Below, piece after piece: positions 41,330-52,265 of a stretch of DNA of 64,000 nucleotides. The DNA is from an uncultured Rhodocyclaceae bacterium (GTDB lineage: Bacteria > Pseudomonadota > Gammaproteobacteria > Burkholderiales > Rhodocyclaceae), in NCBI GenBank assembly GCA_907163225.1, contig OU015322.1, forward strand, positions 186,001-250,000, in the 5' to 3' direction. Both the position numbers and the translations under genes were made by a program. Numbering within the stretch: position 1 is the first letter of the stretch; each line of letters starts with the position of its first letter. The notes beneath the pieces are model-generated. The model was not told the origin of the DNA and did not search any database. It saw only the letters and a list, made by a program, of their open reading frames with translations.

Positions 41330-41994
41330 AAAAGATCCTGACGACGTTGCTCGCCGGTTGTTTCGCTGGCGCCACGGCCCAGGCCGGCGCACTGGTCGAC
41401 CTTTCGGCTGAAGCCAGCCGCCCGGCCGCGAACGACATGGTTCGGGCCAGCGTTTACAGCGAAGCCAGCGGAAAAAATCCGGCCGAACTGGCGCAACGGG
41501 TCAACGCCGACATTGCCGAAGCCCTCAAGCTCATTCGCGCCAAAACCGGCGTTTCGGTGAAGAGCGGCCAGCAGGCCACCTACCCGGTCTACGGCCAGGC
41601 GCAGAAGATCGACGGCTGGCGCATGCGCAGCGAACTCGTGCTTGAATCAAAGGATCAGGGCAGCGTTTCTGAATTGCTCGGCAAGCTGCAACAAATGCGA
41701 CTGGCGGTCGGCAATGTGAATTTGTTGCCCTCGCCGGAAACCCGTCGTCGGGTTGAAGATGAAGCGACGCGTGAGGCAATCCGTGCCTTTCAGAGCCGCG
41801 CCGCAGTCATCGCCGAACAGCTCGGCAAGGGCTGGAAACTCAAGCAGCTCAATGTCCAGCAAGGCGGTGGCATGCCGCAACCGATGATGATGGCGCGTGG
41901 CGCCATGGTTGCCGAAGCAGCCCCTGCCCCGCTTGAGGCCGGCGAGAGCCTGGTCACGACCAACGTCAGCGGGCAGATTGAGCTGGCTGATTGA
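41326..41994 (+). CDS. SIMPL-domain (DUF541) periplasmic protein
   Basis: A 222-residue exported protein with signal peptide (about 1-20) and a SIMPL/DUF541 domain: VDLSAEASRPAANDMVRASV, DIAEALKLIRAKTGVSVKSG, TYPVYGQAQKIDGWRMRSE. The family includes E. coli YggE, linked to oxidative stress protection. Translationally coupled to the GlsB-like gene; a terminator follows. Confidence 0.88.
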   Translation: MKKILTTLLAGCFAGATAQAGALVDLSAEASRPAANDMVRASVYSEASGKNPAELAQRVNADIAEALKLIRAKTGVSVKSGQQATYPVYGQAQKIDGWRMRSELVLESKDQGSVSELLGKLQQMRLAVGNVNLLPSPETRRRVEDEATREAIRAFQSRAAVIAEQLGKGWKLKQLNVQQGGGMPQPMMMARGAMVAEAAPAPLEAGESLVTTNVSGQIELAD

Positions 41995-42060
41995 GCATCT
42001 GGCGGCTGATGCCGTCCAACTGCTTGTCAGGCTGGCTATATTCATCAGGCTGCCAACACG

Positions 42061-42092
42061 AAACGGCCGGCTTGGCCTGCCGGCCTGTTTTC
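42061..42092 (+). terminator. Rho-independent terminator
   Basis: Stem GGCCGGC / GCCGGCC (42065-42071, 42079-42085) then TGTTTTCC, after the SIMPL gene. Confidence 0.7.
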
Positions 42093-42135
42093 CTCCGGAG
42101 CAGGTGTTTGGCCCTGCAGTGCCCCGGCCGGAGCG

Positions 42136-44280
42136 TTATTGAATCAGTTCTGCGATTTCGCCATGGTTGCAGAGCGGAAGTCGGAAGGCGATAAATTGCT
42201 CAGCCGGCATTGGCCGGGCAAACAGAAAGCCCTGGAATAGATCGCAACCCATTTGTCGCAGTATGTCCGCCTGAATCTGCGTTTCGACGCCTTCTGCCAC
42301 GACCTTCAGGCCGAGTGCGCTACCTAGCGTGATAATAGCCTGGAGTAGCGCCCGCTTTTTCCCGTCTTTTTCCATGTCGATAATAAAGGAACGGTCAATC
42401 TTGATCTCGTCGATACTAAAGCGGTTGAGGTAGCCGAGAGAGGAAAATCCGGTGCCAAAATCGTCGAGAGAAATTCGGATGCCGCGACCCCGGATCTCAC
42501 CGATGACCTGATGAGCGATGTCGGCGTTTTGCATCAGCACGCTTTCAGTCAGTTCTATGATCAGTTTGCTGGCGGGAACGCCGGTTCGTTCTAGCACTTC
42601 ATTGATAAACTGGATAAGCGATCGGTCGAAGAAACTGTTCGCTGAGAGATTGATGCTGATCGTTCCACACTCCTGGCGCATGGCCTGCCAGTCGGCAATA
42701 AGTTCGCAGACCTCGCCAATCAGCCATTCGCTGATCGGATGAATCAGGCCACATTCTTCAGCCAGCGAGATGAATCGATCAGGTGTTATAAAGCCCAGCG
42801 TGGGGTGCTGCCAGCGCAACAATACTTCGGCACCGACAACTTCGCCGGTTGCCGCCGAGATTTTTGGCTGGAAGTAAGGTTTAAGTTGCCCGCCCTGATC
42901 CAGCGCAGCGCGCAATCCGCGCTCCAGAACAAGGCGTTCGGTTGCTTCATTGTCATCCTTGGGATCGAAGAAACTGACAGCGGCACCGTGGTGGTTGGCA
43001 GCGTGCAGCGCAACCAGCATGGATCGTCGAATGAGTTCAGTGGTGTCCGAGGCGTCGTCCGGGTAGTAGGAAATACCGATGTAGGGCGTGATGAGTACTT
43101 CTTCACCAAGGGGCATCATCGGGCGCCCCAGGCTTCCATGTATCTCCTGAGCAAACCGGTAGATATAGTCCCTGTTCAGAGAGGCTGGCAGGGTTAGGAC
43201 AAAGGAATGTTCGTCGTAGCGAGCAAGCTTGGCATCCAGCAGGTATTCCGGGTTGACCGCGCATTGCACTGGCGGTGATTCAAGTGCTGACTGGAGGCGG
43301 CTGCAAAGCGTTCGAATGGCGTTGTCCGCCACATCTTGACCCAACACCGTTGATACATCGCGCTGGTTGCTGATGTGGATGAAAAGAATGGCAATGCCCG
43401 AGCTGAAACCCTCGGATTTCATGTCGCGTTCGAGCAATTCGGTCAGTCGACTGCGATTCAGAACGCCGGTTACCGGGTCGTGCCACGCCAACTGGCGCAT
43501 TTTTTCTTCCTGAGCGACGCGCTCCGAAATGTCCTGGATAAATCCGCTGGCACCTTGGTAGAGCTGGTTTTCGTCAAAGTACGGAGCACCGCGCTCATGG
43601 ACATGGAGCCAGCCGTTGTTGCCAGACTGGCTGCGCAAACGGTAGTCAAGTTGATAGGCATGGCCCAATTTCAATTCGGCTCTGCAGTGCAGCAAAGTGT
43701 GGCGATCCTCGCGGTGAACGCGTGCCAGCAGGTGTGTCTGCGGGAGCGGGAGGTCGGCGGCCGCAACGATGTCCAGGTATTGCCGGGAAGCGGTGGTGAT
43801 AGTTCCCTTTGCATCCATGTGCCAGTTGCCGAGATGAGCAATCTGCTGGGTGTGAATCAAGGCGGTCTGGCTATCGACAAGATCCTTGAAAGCAATGGCC
43901 GAGCGCAACAGGTATCGGATGCGATGCGGCAGCAGGGGAATGTTCAGTGGTTTGGTAATGAAATCGGTAGCGCCGCAGCGGTAGGCCTCGTCAATGGACG
44001 CCTGGTCGTCCAGCGCGGTTAGCATGATGATGGGCAGATGCGCCAGGCGGGGTATTTCGCGAAGAATGCTGCATGCTTCATATCCGTTCATGCCAGGCAT
44101 TAAAACGTCAAGCAGCAGCAGATCGGGGGTTTCACCGTCGGCAATTGATTTAAGCGCATCTTCAGCGCAGGTGAAGGTGAGCACCTCGAAATCGTGCTGA
44201 CTGAGTATGGATTGCGTAATGGTACGCATCACTGGCTCGTCGTCGACGATAAGGATTCTCGGTCTGGTGGCGACATTCAT
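42136..44280 (-). CDS. Response regulator with PAS, GGDEF and EAL domains
   Basis: A 714-residue c-di-GMP signalling protein: receiver (about 1-130; phospho-Asp in [13 protein letters not shown]), PAS (about 140-260), GGDEF-type (about 270-440) and EAL (about 450-705). The GGDEF active site is replaced by ARYDEHSF, so no cyclase activity is expected. The EAL domain looks active: EVLLRW in place of EALLRW, plus [13 protein letters not shown] and IKIDRSFI. It should therefore be a c-di-GMP phosphodiesterase controlled by phosphorylation. ATGA overlap with the hybrid kinase upstream. Confidence 0.92.
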   Translation of the reverse strand: MNVATRPRILIVDDEPVMRTITQSILSQHDFEVLTFTCAEDALKSIADGETPDLLLLDVLMPGMNGYEACSILREIPRLAHLPIIMLTALDDQASIDEAYRCGATDFITKPLNIPLLPHRIRYLLRSAIAFKDLVDSQTALIHTQQIAHLGNWHMDAKGTITTASRQYLDIVAAADLPLPQTHLLARVHREDRHTLLHCRAELKLGHAYQLDYRLRSQSGNNGWLHVHERGAPYFDENQLYQGASGFIQDISERVAQEEKMRQLAWHDPVTGVLNRSRLTELLERDMKSEGFSSGIAILFIHISNQRDVSTVLGQDVADNAIRTLCSRLQSALESPPVQCAVNPEYLLDAKLARYDEHSFVLTLPASLNRDYIYRFAQEIHGSLGRPMMPLGEEVLITPYIGISYYPDDASDTTELIRRSMLVALHAANHHGAAVSFFDPKDDNEATERLVLERGLRAALDQGGQLKPYFQPKISAATGEVVGAEVLLRWQHPTLGFITPDRFISLAEECGLIHPISEWLIGEVCELIADWQAMRQECGTISINLSANSFFDRSLIQFINEVLERTGVPASKLIIELTESVLMQNADIAHQVIGEIRGRGIRISLDDFGTGFSSLGYLNRFSIDEIKIDRSFIIDMEKDGKKRALLQAIITLGSALGLKVVAEGVETQIQADILRQMGCDLFQGFLFARPMPAEQFIAFRLPLCNHGEIAELIQ

Positions 44281-47006
44281 GGTTTAGCCTCCGCCATTTT
44301 GGCCTGAAGCTGCTTTCCAGCTTCACTGACGCGTGCAAACTGTTCGATTATTTTGGGAAGCAATGCTTTGGTTCGATCGATTTCGGTCGCGCGTGCCGCA
44401 TTTTCGGCCTCCTTGCATAGCGCCGAGAACTGCTTGAGGCCAAGTGCTGCGCTCGAACTCTTGAGGTTATGAACGGAACGGGTTATTTGCTCCAGGTCGA
44501 AAATCTGATCAGTGGCATTCAGCACGGAGATATGTTTTTGACCTTCGTGAAGATAGGACTGGAGTATGGCCGGAATGATCCGGCTACCCTCAGCACCGAG
44601 GCTGGCACGCAGATCGTTCAGATCGAATATGATGGTGTTGTTGGTGATTTCCGGCATTTCAGTCGCTCCAGAGGGCTGTACCTGAACCATTTTTTTGCTG
44701 TTTAGCCAGCGCTGCATGGCTAGGCGGACGCTACCAATAGTGACCGGCTTTGAAATGTAGTCGTCCATGCCTGCTTTCAGGCACATTTCGCGATCTCCGG
44801 CCAGGGCGTTGGCTGTCAACGCGATGATCAATTGACGCGGCTGGCTGAGTTGGAGTTCTTTCTCGCGGATATGCCTGGTCGCCGTCAGGCCATCCATGAC
44901 CGGCATCTGGACGTCCATCATCACCAGGTCGAAATGTTCATTTTCAAGCGCCTCTAGCGCAGCCTGACCATTCGCAGCATGCTGGATCGTGCAGCCGAGT
45001 GACGTCAGGATTTGCTCAAGGATCAGTCGGTTGGTGTCATTGTCCTCGGCCATCAGGACATGAGCGTTGAAGGAAACACTGCCGGTGATTTCGGGAGCTT
45101 TCGTTTCTTCTGTCGCAAAGCCCCATAGCTTTGCCAGCTCTGTCCATAGCGCCAGATCACCAAACGGGACTTGCAGTTGTCCGCCGACCCACGCTGGCAA
45201 GGGTGGTAGCTCCTGGTCTGCCGCTTCAAAGCTGTAAATGTAGAGCAATGGCACTTCTGGAGAAACGGTGGTGCCATCCAGCATTATTTCGCGGAAATCT
45301 GCGCTGTCCTCGACAATCACGGCGTCGGGTTTGATCGCTTCGATCGTCGCCCATGCGTCGCCTAGGCCCGGTGCAGAAACTGTCTTGATTCCAGCCCAGC
45401 GCATCATCGCCATCCAGTGACTGCGCCTTGCCTCATTGCTGCAGATGGTCAGCACCTTGCGACCGCGCAATAGCGGCATCCAGTCAGGTAGCTTTCGACC
45501 GAGACGGTGAGTACTGGTCAGCGGCAGGAGGATGGAAAATGTCGATCCGCTGCCCGGGGTGCTCTTTGCCGTGATCGTGCCCTGCATCAGTGCGAGTAGA
45601 TCGTGCACGATGGCAAGGCCGAGGCCGGTTCCGCCAAAGCGACGACTCATGCTGTTGTCGGCCTGGCGGAAGGGGGAGAAAATATCCTTGAGGGCATCGG
45701 CATTGATCCCGATGCCGCTATCCTGGACGTCGATTTGCAGTTGCACAAGGCCGGTGCGGTCGGTCAGCGAGCGGCATGAAATGCGAACGGTGCCGGTTTC
45801 GGTGAACTTGATTGCGTTGTTCATCAGATTGGTGATGACCTGACCGAGGCGATATTTATCGCCGACGATGTAATCCGGCAGCGTTGGGGTGATGTCGAAC
45901 CACAGGTTGATATTTTTTTTGCGCGCGGCAGGTGCAAAGATGGAAACGACTTGTTCGACGGTTTCACGGATGCTGAATGGCAGTTGTTCCAGTTGCAGGC
46001 CACCAGCCTCCATGCGCGAGAAGTCGAGGATGTCGTTCAACAAATAGAGCAGGGCGTCGGCAGATCCGCGCAAGGTCGATAGCTGGCTTTGTTGCTGTGT
46101 GTTCAGTGAGCCGGCAGCGAGCAGATCGGCGACGCCGATGATGCCATTCATCGGGGTGCGAATCTCGTGACTCATGTTGGCCAGGAACGAGCTCTTGGCG
46201 CGGTTGGCCTCTTCAGCCTTTTCTTTGGCAAGACGCAATTCCTGCGTACGCGTTTCAACGACTTCTTCGAGATGATCGCGATGTGTGATCAGTTCACGAT
46301 TGCGGTCAGCAATTTCAACCAGCATGGTGTTGAAGGCATCGGCAAGTTGGCCGATTTCATTATCGGCGTATTTTTCGGCGCGCTCGGTGAAGTCCTTTGA
46401 ATGAGCCACTCGATTTGCCGTGTCGGTCAGGGAAAACAGCGCCTTCAGCAGCGAATTCTGCATCCGCCGGGCAATGAGCACGGCCAGTGAAAAGGCAACC
46501 AGCGAGGCTGCAATGAAGGTCAGGAAGTCGGTGAGAGCATCAAGCCAAACCTGTTCAAGGCTTGCAGTGATCGTTACCGAGCCGAGCACGTCGTTCCCGG
46601 TCTTGATTGGAACGATGGTCGTGACATGCTGCCACCCGGATATTGCGCTGGCCTCCCCGACCCGTGCCGGGCCGATATGGCTGTCATCGGGCTGCTTTGC
46701 GTTCGGATGCTGATAGCGATAGTTGAAATCGTCATTTGCCCCGAGCATGCGGGCCACAGCAATATCCGGATGCTGGGCCAGCGAGCTGAAGAGGCGCTCG
46801 GCGGCGACCAGATCTTTGAATTCAACGACTGCGGTCGCGTTGAACGCGATGACTTCGGCCATTGAGCGCAATTCGGTCAGTTTGGCATTGCGACGATGTT
46901 CGATTTGCCGAACAGCAAAAAAAAGCGAGGTCAGCAACAGGCTGACACCGAGTGATACGGCAATAATCAGTGCGAGCTGGCGGCGGATGGGTAAGTTACT
47001 ATTCAT
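44277..47006 (-). CDS. Hybrid sensor histidine kinase with Hpt domain
   Basis: A 909-residue phosphorelay kinase: TM1 (about 10-28), periplasmic CHASE8-like sensor (about 35-155), TM2 (about 165-185), HAMP, HisKA ([18 protein letters not shown]), HATPase_c ([29 protein letters not shown]), a degenerate receiver-like segment (about 530-640), a true receiver ([13 protein letters not shown]) and a C-terminal Hpt ([13 protein letters not shown]). It overlaps YfiR upstream and the response regulator downstream by ATGA, so signal most likely passes YfiR/TonB receptor -> kinase -> EAL regulator. Confidence 0.93.
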   Translation of the reverse strand: MNSNLPIRRQLALIIAVSLGVSLLLTSLFFAVRQIEHRRNAKLTELRSMAEVIAFNATAVVEFKDLVAAERLFSSLAQHPDIAVARMLGANDDFNYRYQHPNAKQPDDSHIGPARVGEASAISGWQHVTTIVPIKTGNDVLGSVTITASLEQVWLDALTDFLTFIAASLVAFSLAVLIARRMQNSLLKALFSLTDTANRVAHSKDFTERAEKYADNEIGQLADAFNTMLVEIADRNRELITHRDHLEEVVETRTQELRLAKEKAEEANRAKSSFLANMSHEIRTPMNGIIGVADLLAAGSLNTQQQSQLSTLRGSADALLYLLNDILDFSRMEAGGLQLEQLPFSIRETVEQVVSIFAPAARKKNINLWFDITPTLPDYIVGDKYRLGQVITNLMNNAIKFTETGTVRISCRSLTDRTGLVQLQIDVQDSGIGINADALKDIFSPFRQADNSMSRRFGGTGLGLAIVHDLLALMQGTITAKSTPGSGSTFSILLPLTSTHRLGRKLPDWMPLLRGRKVLTICSNEARRSHWMAMMRWAGIKTVSAPGLGDAWATIEAIKPDAVIVEDSADFREIMLDGTTVSPEVPLLYIYSFEAADQELPPLPAWVGGQLQVPFGDLALWTELAKLWGFATEETKAPEITGSVSFNAHVLMAEDNDTNRLILEQILTSLGCTIQHAANGQAALEALENEHFDLVMMDVQMPVMDGLTATRHIREKELQLSQPRQLIIALTANALAGDREMCLKAGMDDYISKPVTIGSVRLAMQRWLNSKKMVQVQPSGATEMPEITNNTIIFDLNDLRASLGAEGSRIIPAILQSYLHEGQKHISVLNATDQIFDLEQITRSVHNLKSSSAALGLKQFSALCKEAENAARATEIDRTKALLPKIIEQFARVSEAGKQLQAKMAEAKP

Positions 47007-47545
47007 CGCACCGCTCCCGTAACCTGTCGCGCCAGCCGGAGCATCTGTGAGCTGGCTTTGAGGTTGGCTCGATTCAGCGCCTCGGCATTAATTTCAAACT
47101 GCAACCGCCCGTCGATGCGGATCAGCGCGATGGCGCCACCGTCCCTCGTGAAGGTCTCCGAATCACTGACGGTCAGGATTGCCTGCTTGTCCACCCAGCG
47201 CAAAACGGCGGCTACGCGGGCCTCTTCGGTGTCCGGAATGAAGAGCTCCTGACAATCGACGAGCTGCTCCGGGCTGCTAACCTTGCGGATATGAAGTTCG
47301 CGGCCACCGATCTGACGACCTTCGTAGCTGGCAAGGTAAGGGCCGAGACTGTCGCGACCGAACAGGCACAGATTGATGGTCGACCGCGTACCCGGAAACT
47401 CGACGTATTTCAGGAAGTTGACGAGGTAAGCCGCCTTGAGCTGCGCCTCTGTCGTCACTTCGCCAAAACTGGTCGGTATCGCGAGCACGAGTGCAGTCGC
47501 CAGGGCGATCCGACGTGCGAGGCGATTGATCTTTCCGAAGGACAT
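47003..47545 (-). CDS. YfiR-family periplasmic protein
   Basis: A 180-residue exported protein of the YfiR/DUF4154 family (signal peptide about 1-28, then [53 protein letters not shown]). In Pseudomonas YfiR is a periplasmic repressor of a membrane diguanylate cyclase. Here it precedes a CHASE8 hybrid kinase, so it likely modulates that kinase's sensor (inference). Confidence 0.87.
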   Translation of the reverse strand: MSFGKINRLARRIALATALVLAIPTSFGEVTTEAQLKAAYLVNFLKYVEFPGTRSTINLCLFGRDSLGPYLASYEGRQIGGRELHIRKVSSPEQLVDCQELFIPDTEEARVAAVLRWVDKQAILTVSDSETFTRDGGAIALIRIDGRLQFEINAEALNRANLKASSQMLRLARQVTGAVR

Positions 47546-47553
47546 GATGGTGC

Positions 47554-49680
47554 TTAGAAGTTCCAGCGCGTGCTGAGCAGCCAGGTCGGCGTGATGGAGG
47601 TCGCGGCGCTCGGGATGAAGTCGGAAATGTACTCAAGGTGTTTGGTGTTGATCAGGTTGCGCCCGATCAGCGCGAACTCCAGGTCCTTGTTGACGCGGTA
47701 GCCGTAACGAAGATCGAGCGTGACGTAACCTGGAACGTGGCTGAAGGTCGGAGCGGTGGATGTGTTCGGCACAAGATCGATCAGCTTTTGGCGATCAAAG
47801 CCACCTGAGCTACGAAGCCAGAGATCGAATTGCTGGTTGGGGGTGATGTTCCATTGCGATCTGAATGAACCGTATTGGTGGGGGCCGCTGCGCTCGGTGA
47901 TTTCGGCATGGGTATTGATGCTGGGATTGCTGCTGCTATCCATTTTCAGATGGTTCCAGCTATACGATAGCTGAAGGCGCCAGTTGGGCGTGACCATCCA
48001 GTCAGCTGATAGCTCTACGCCGTCACTCCAGCCGGCCAGACCGTTGATGGTTTGTGTTTCGACGAAAAGTACGGGCGTGCCAAATGGTGGTGTTGTGTCG
48101 AGCCCGAAATATCCGCACTTGGCGGTATCCAGAAGCGCACCAAACATTGGACTACAGCCGAACATGCCGGTTTGGGTGCCGCTACGTAAATTTGTGTAAC
48201 GGTAGCGATAGGCGCTTACATCGGCGCTGACTGCGCTCGAGAGCTGCTTGCGATAGCCCAGCTCGACACCCTGCGCTTTTTCCGGGCCGAGGTTTGAGTT
48301 CGCTTGCGAGTAAGAGATAACAGGAGTGTTACCCAAGGCAGACGTCCGTATTGCAACCCCGGTAAGAATTGAAACGTCGCGTTCTGCTCGGGCAGAGGTG
48401 CGCGGTGCTTGAGCGTATTTGAGCCAGACCGAGTCCGTCCTGGAGGGAGTCCAGAGCAGGGAGGCGTTAGCCGAGTAGTTGGTGCCGTTGGCGCTGGTTT
48501 GATCTGCCCGGATACCGGCACCAAACTTGAGGCGCTCGGGTATCAGCGTCCAGTCGTCGTGGACGAAAATGCCCGTGTTGCTTTGGGTATATGAGCGCCC
48601 GGCAATGGCGATGTAGGGCTCGTTCGTGGTGATTTCGTCACTTGAGCTACGGTAGCTCAGTCCCCAGAGGATGTCGTGGCGCCCAATGGCATAGCGGCCT
48701 TGATAGTCGAGGTCGACGGTGTTCCGGCTCTCGGCGAGGAACTCGGTGATGCTGACACCTGATCGCGTAAACGATGCCTGGAGGGAGGATTCGATACCCG
48801 AGTCACTCAGCCAGCGGTAGCGTCCGACCAGGCTTTCACTATGCGCATCTTGCTGGGGCGTCAATTTCGAAAGCGTGAGTGTCGGGACGAAGTTTGGTTG
48901 GGTGTTCCAGGCGTCGTTTAATTTTGAACGCGAGGCGTTGGCCCAGATGCTCATGTCGCGACCGCCACCGATATCGTGGTCGAGCCGAAAATCGATGACT
49001 GCGCTATTCAGGCGATCTGCGCTCTCTCCCGATTGGTCAGCGAGCTTGGACGGTTCGATGTGCCGGCCTTGCGCCGAGAGTTTCCAGCTTGTGCTGTCGC
49101 TGGTTGCCTGGCCGATACGGGCGTAGAGATCACCCGTACCCTTACTGCCGCCAGTCACGTTGATTGCGCCGCCAGTCTGGTTTCGCGTGTGCTTGCTAAT
49201 GATGTTGATGACGCCGTTGACCGCGTTGGCACCCCACATGACGCCGCCGGCGCCGCGAATGATCTCGATGCGCTCGATGTCGTCGAGCGGGATCGGATCA
49301 AGTTCCCAGATGACACCAGCAAACAGGGGGTGATAGATGCTACGGCCGTCGATCAAAACTTGCAGCTTGGTGGCAAAGCGACCATTGAAGCCGCGGGCGG
49401 TTACGGCGTAACGGCCATTGTCGATCTGGGCGACTTCGATGCCGGGGGCCATGCGCAGTACATCGGGCAGGCTCTGTGCGCCGGAGCGGCGGATGTCATC
49501 GGCGGAAATGACGAAGGCGGCAGCAGGAACATCGGCAAGGCTCTGACTCTTGCGCGAGACCGATGTAATGTCGGTCTTGACCAGATCTTCGAGGCTGATG
49601 TCGTCGAGGCTTTCGCCGGCTGCGTGTAGGCCCGGGGAGAAGGCTGCGAGGAGGGCGATCCAGAGGGACGCTCGTTTCAT
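47554..49680 (-). CDS. TonB-dependent outer-membrane receptor
   Basis: A 708-residue outer-membrane protein: signal peptide (about 1-20), TonB box-like region (DLVKTDITSVSRKSQSLADV), plug domain (about 50-160, ARGFNGRFATKLQVLIDGRS and RGAGGVMWGANAVNGVINI) and a beta-barrel ending in a terminal aromatic (STRWNF). The substrate is not evident; the family includes vitamin B12, siderophore and other receptors. First gene of the signalling operon with YfiR, hybrid kinase and EAL regulator, suggesting ligand-linked c-di-GMP control. Shine-Dalgarno AAGGA precedes the ATG. Confidence 0.92.
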   Translation of the reverse strand: MKRASLWIALLAAFSPGLHAAGESLDDISLEDLVKTDITSVSRKSQSLADVPAAAFVISADDIRRSGAQSLPDVLRMAPGIEVAQIDNGRYAVTARGFNGRFATKLQVLIDGRSIYHPLFAGVIWELDPIPLDDIERIEIIRGAGGVMWGANAVNGVINIISKHTRNQTGGAINVTGGSKGTGDLYARIGQATSDSTSWKLSAQGRHIEPSKLADQSGESADRLNSAVIDFRLDHDIGGGRDMSIWANASRSKLNDAWNTQPNFVPTLTLSKLTPQQDAHSESLVGRYRWLSDSGIESSLQASFTRSGVSITEFLAESRNTVDLDYQGRYAIGRHDILWGLSYRSSSDEITTNEPYIAIAGRSYTQSNTGIFVHDDWTLIPERLKFGAGIRADQTSANGTNYSANASLLWTPSRTDSVWLKYAQAPRTSARAERDVSILTGVAIRTSALGNTPVISYSQANSNLGPEKAQGVELGYRKQLSSAVSADVSAYRYRYTNLRSGTQTGMFGCSPMFGALLDTAKCGYFGLDTTPPFGTPVLFVETQTINGLAGWSDGVELSADWMVTPNWRLQLSYSWNHLKMDSSSNPSINTHAEITERSGPHQYGSFRSQWNITPNQQFDLWLRSSGGFDRQKLIDLVPNTSTAPTFSHVPGYVTLDLRYGYRVNKDLEFALIGRNLINTKHLEYISDFIPSAATSITPTWLLSTRWNF

Positions 49681-49900
49681 GATTTTTCCTTGCCGACCAA
49701 ATCCGTAATGAATTTAATGAATTTGTCGAATATACACTAAATGTCGGTTGTTGGTGAATCGATAATAAATACTGCCTTGCTTATGATATGTAACAGATAA
49801 ATAATTTATGTGACGAATTTATCAATTTGATGCATGCGGAGAAAAATTCTGTCGCGCTGAAGGGGGCGTGTCTTTTCCGCCCTTGGATCCCGCAATTGCT

Positions 49901-49932
49901 GCGGTCAACGGCAAAAAACAGCTAAAAATGAA
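49901..49932 (+). repeat. Dispersed uptake-signal-like motif, copy 13
   Basis: Core GCGGTCAAC at 49901-49909, then GGCAAAAAACAGCTAAAAATG. It lies between the TonB receptor promoter region and the end of modC. The rest of the 49681-49944 gap is AT-rich and shows only repeated AATGAATTT-like words. Confidence 0.75.
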
Positions 49933-49944
49933 AACTGAAGTGGC

Positions 49945-51024
49945 TCAGGCGAGCAGAGCGACCGCCTTGATCTGGGCGCTGAGCGCGAGGCCGGGGCAAA
50001 TACCGAGGCTTTCGGCTGATCGTTTGGTGATACGGGCGAGCAAAGGCGCGCCGCCTACGTCCAGTTTGACCAGCACATGGCCCGGCGTATCGGTGGGCGC
50101 CAATTCAATGACGATGGCGCTGACGCAGTTGAGGATGCTGCTCTGTACTTGCGGTGTCAGTGCCAGGCTGACATCGCGGGCGTGGATGCGGCAGCGCAGT
50201 GGCGTGCCGATCGGTTCGTGGCGGTGCGAAACGTAAATTTTGCCGCCAGGGAACTCAAGGCGGGTCAGTTCATCGGCCTCGTGCTCGGCGACGGCGGCTT
50301 CGATAACGACGCCCGCATCGTCGGCAAAGGTGGCTGGCAGGTCGATGCGACTCAACACGCTGTTGAGCGGGCCGCTGGCAACCGCCCGGCCTTCGTCCAG
50401 CAAAACCAGATGGTCAGCCAGGCGTGCAACTTCATCCGGTGCATGACTGACGTAAATGATCGGAATCGCCAGCTCGTGGTGCAGGCGTTCGAGATAGGGC
50501 AGGATTTCGAGCTTGCGCTTAAGGTCGAGCGCGGCCAGCGGTTCGTCCATCAGCAAAATCCTGGGTTCGGCCAGTAGTGCGCGGGCGATGGCGACGCGCT
50601 GGCATTCTCCGCCGGAGAGCTGTTTTGGCGAACGGTCGAGCAGATGCACGATGCCAAGCAGGCTGGCAATTTCCGATAAGGAAAAACGGGGTTCGACGCG
50701 GGCGGCGCGTTTTTGGCCAAATTGCATATTGCCGCGCACCGACAAATGGGGGAACAGGCTGGCTTCCTGAAATACAAGGCCGATCGCCCGCCGGTGTGGT
50801 GGCACAAAATGATGGCGCCGCTCATCCTGCCAGACCTCGTCGCCCAGCGCGAAATACGCTTCCGGCGCCCGTTCCAGTCCGGCCATCGCACGCAGGCAAG
50901 TTGTTTTGCCCGAACCGGAGTGCCCGAACAAGGCGGTGATGCCGCGGCCCGGCAGGCTCAGGTCGACATCCAGCGTGAAGCTTCCGCGGTCAACCCGGAA
51001 TTTTGCCGAAATTTGAAAAGTCAT
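49945..51024 (-). CDS. modC: Molybdate ABC transporter ATP-binding protein
   Basis: A 359-residue ABC ATPase: Walker [14 protein letters not shown], signature [15 protein letters not shown], Walker [11 protein letters not shown] and switch His in VSHAPDE, followed by a C-terminal TOBE/MOP domain (about 285-355, [20 protein letters not shown]), which is typical of ModC. Start at 51024 overlaps the stop of modB (ATGA). No modA or modE is adjacent. A copy of the dispersed motif lies in the first codons, read as FRVDRGSF. Confidence 0.9.
   Translation of the reverse strand: MTFQISAKFRVDRGSFTLDVDLSLPGRGITALFGHSGSGKTTCLRAMAGLERAPEAYFALGDEVWQDERRHHFVPPHRRAIGLVFQEASLFPHLSVRGNMQFGQKRAARVEPRFSLSEIASLLGIVHLLDRSPKQLSGGECQRVAIARALLAEPRILLMDEPLAALDLKRKLEILPYLERLHHELAIPIIYVSHAPDEVARLADHLVLLDEGRAVASGPLNSVLSRIDLPATFADDAGVVIEAAVAEHEADELTRLEFPGGKIYVSHRHEPIGTPLRCRIHARDVSLALTPQVQSSILNCVSAIVIELAPTDTPGHVLVKLDVGGAPLLARITKRSAESLGICPGLALSAQIKAVALLA
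50986..51017 (+). repeat. Dispersed uptake-signal-like motif, copy 14
   Basis: Core GCGGTCAAC at 50986-50994, then CCGGAATTTTGCCGAAATTTG. It lies antisense within the first codons of modC. Confidence 0.8.
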
Positions 51025-51707
51025 GCCGCGTTCCGCCGCGCCGGGTTGAAGGTATACAGCGCCATCAGCACGACAAAACTGAACAACACCATGCCACCAG
51101 CAAGCCAATGCGCCTGAGTGTATTCAAGCGCTTCAACGTGGTCGTAAATCTGTACCGAAACGACGCGGGTCTTCTCGGGAATATTGCCGCCAATCATCAG
51201 CACGATGCCGAATTCACCGACCGTGTGTGCAAAGCCAAGGATGGCGCCGCTCAGAAAACCCGGTTTGGCCAGTGGCACGGCCACTGACCAGAAGGTATCC
51301 CACGGGCTGGCGCGCAGCGTCGCGGCAACTTCCAGCGGCCGTTCGCCAATGGCCTCAAAAGCGTTCTGGATCGGCTGCACAACAAAGGGGAGCGAATAAA
51401 AAACCGAGGCAACGACCAGCCCGGGAAAGGTGAAGGGCAGCAAACCGAGACCGAGAGCTTCAGTCAGCTGCCCGACCGGCCCGTGCGGCCCCATCACTAC
51501 GAGCAGGTAAAAGCCGATCACCGTTGGCGGCAAAACCAGTGGCAGCGCAACAACTGCGCCAATGGCACCCTTGAAAACAGAACGGGTGCGGGCCAGCCAC
51601 CACGCGATTGGCGTGCCAATGACGAGCAGCAGCAAGGTCACCACAGTGGCCAGCTTGAAGGTCAGCCAGACGGCGGCGAAATCAGCGGAATACACGGCAC
51701 TTTCCAT
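51021..51707 (-). CDS. modB: Molybdate ABC transporter permease
   Basis: A 228-residue membrane permease with five helices and the cytoplasmic coupling motif ([21 protein letters not shown]) of ABC permeases. The block [16 protein letters not shown] is a hallmark of ModB. It overlaps modC. A modA binding-protein gene would be expected just upstream but the region to 51972 has none. Confidence 0.9.
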   Translation of the reverse strand: MESAVYSADFAAVWLTFKLATVVTLLLLVIGTPIAWWLARTRSVFKGAIGAVVALPLVLPPTVIGFYLLVVMGPHGPVGQLTEALGLGLLPFTFPGLVVASVFYSLPFVVQPIQNAFEAIGERPLEVAATLRASPWDTFWSVAVPLAKPGFLSGAILGFAHTVGEFGIVLMIGGNIPEKTRVVSVQIYDHVEALEYTQAHWLAGGMVLFSFVVLMALYTFNPARRNAA

Positions 51708-51823
51708 GATCTAGGCTGGAATAGAAGGTCACCCAGTTTACACATGCTTGCCGCGGCTGCGGTATCCAAGATTGATTGGGTGCGACGACTGGCGCGCGGA
51801 TCGCAAAAATTCGGACTGACCAT

Positions 51824-51855
51824 GCGGTCAACCGGAACTTTCAAAAAAATTTGAG
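51824..51855 (+). repeat. Dispersed uptake-signal-like motif, copy 15
   Basis: Core GCGGTCAAC at 51824-51832, then CGGAACTTTCAAAAAAATTTG. It lies in the intergenic region upstream of modB, which shows no other feature. Confidence 0.8.
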
Positions 51856-51972
51856 CGCCGTCTGGATGGCTGCTGATCTCGTCTGCAATGCGATGTGAAT
51901 TCGTTCACAGACGGATCAGTTGGGTCGGCCCAGAATGAATTCGTCGAATACCGGAAAGCAAAGGAAAAAAAC

Positions 51973-52167
51973 ATGGCCGTCTCGAATGTCACCGTAGCCA
52001 ACCCCCAGCCTGCCGGCAAAGAGGATGCGCGGGTGCCCAACGAGATCGAATTGTCCATGTTCAGCCTGCGGGATACCTTGAGCGGTATTACAGTTCGCGA
52101 CGCGAACTTCAGCGAGTTTCTGGCCGTACTTAAAAAGAACGGCACGCTGGTCGCTAAACCTAACTGA
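51973..52167 (+). CDS. Small hypothetical protein
   Basis: A 64-residue soluble protein, start at 51973 with AAGGA nine bases upstream. It reads MAVSNVTVANPQPAGKEDAR and ends EFLAVLKKNGTLVAKPN. No family recognised; it may be a small regulatory or stress protein. It ends just before the tRNA-Thr gene on the other strand. Confidence 0.5.
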   Translation: MAVSNVTVANPQPAGKEDARVPNEIELSMFSLRDTLSGITVRDANFSEFLAVLKKNGTLVAKPN

Positions 52168-52190
52168 CACTACCCGCAGCAACTGCAGGG

Positions 52191-52265
<75 letters not shown>

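Noticed and set aside
49780..49840. Possible ModE or Fnr site in the AT-rich stretch upstream of the TonB receptor
   Set aside because: ATCAATTTGAT is inverted relative to an Fnr box, and no ModE-type palindrome is present.
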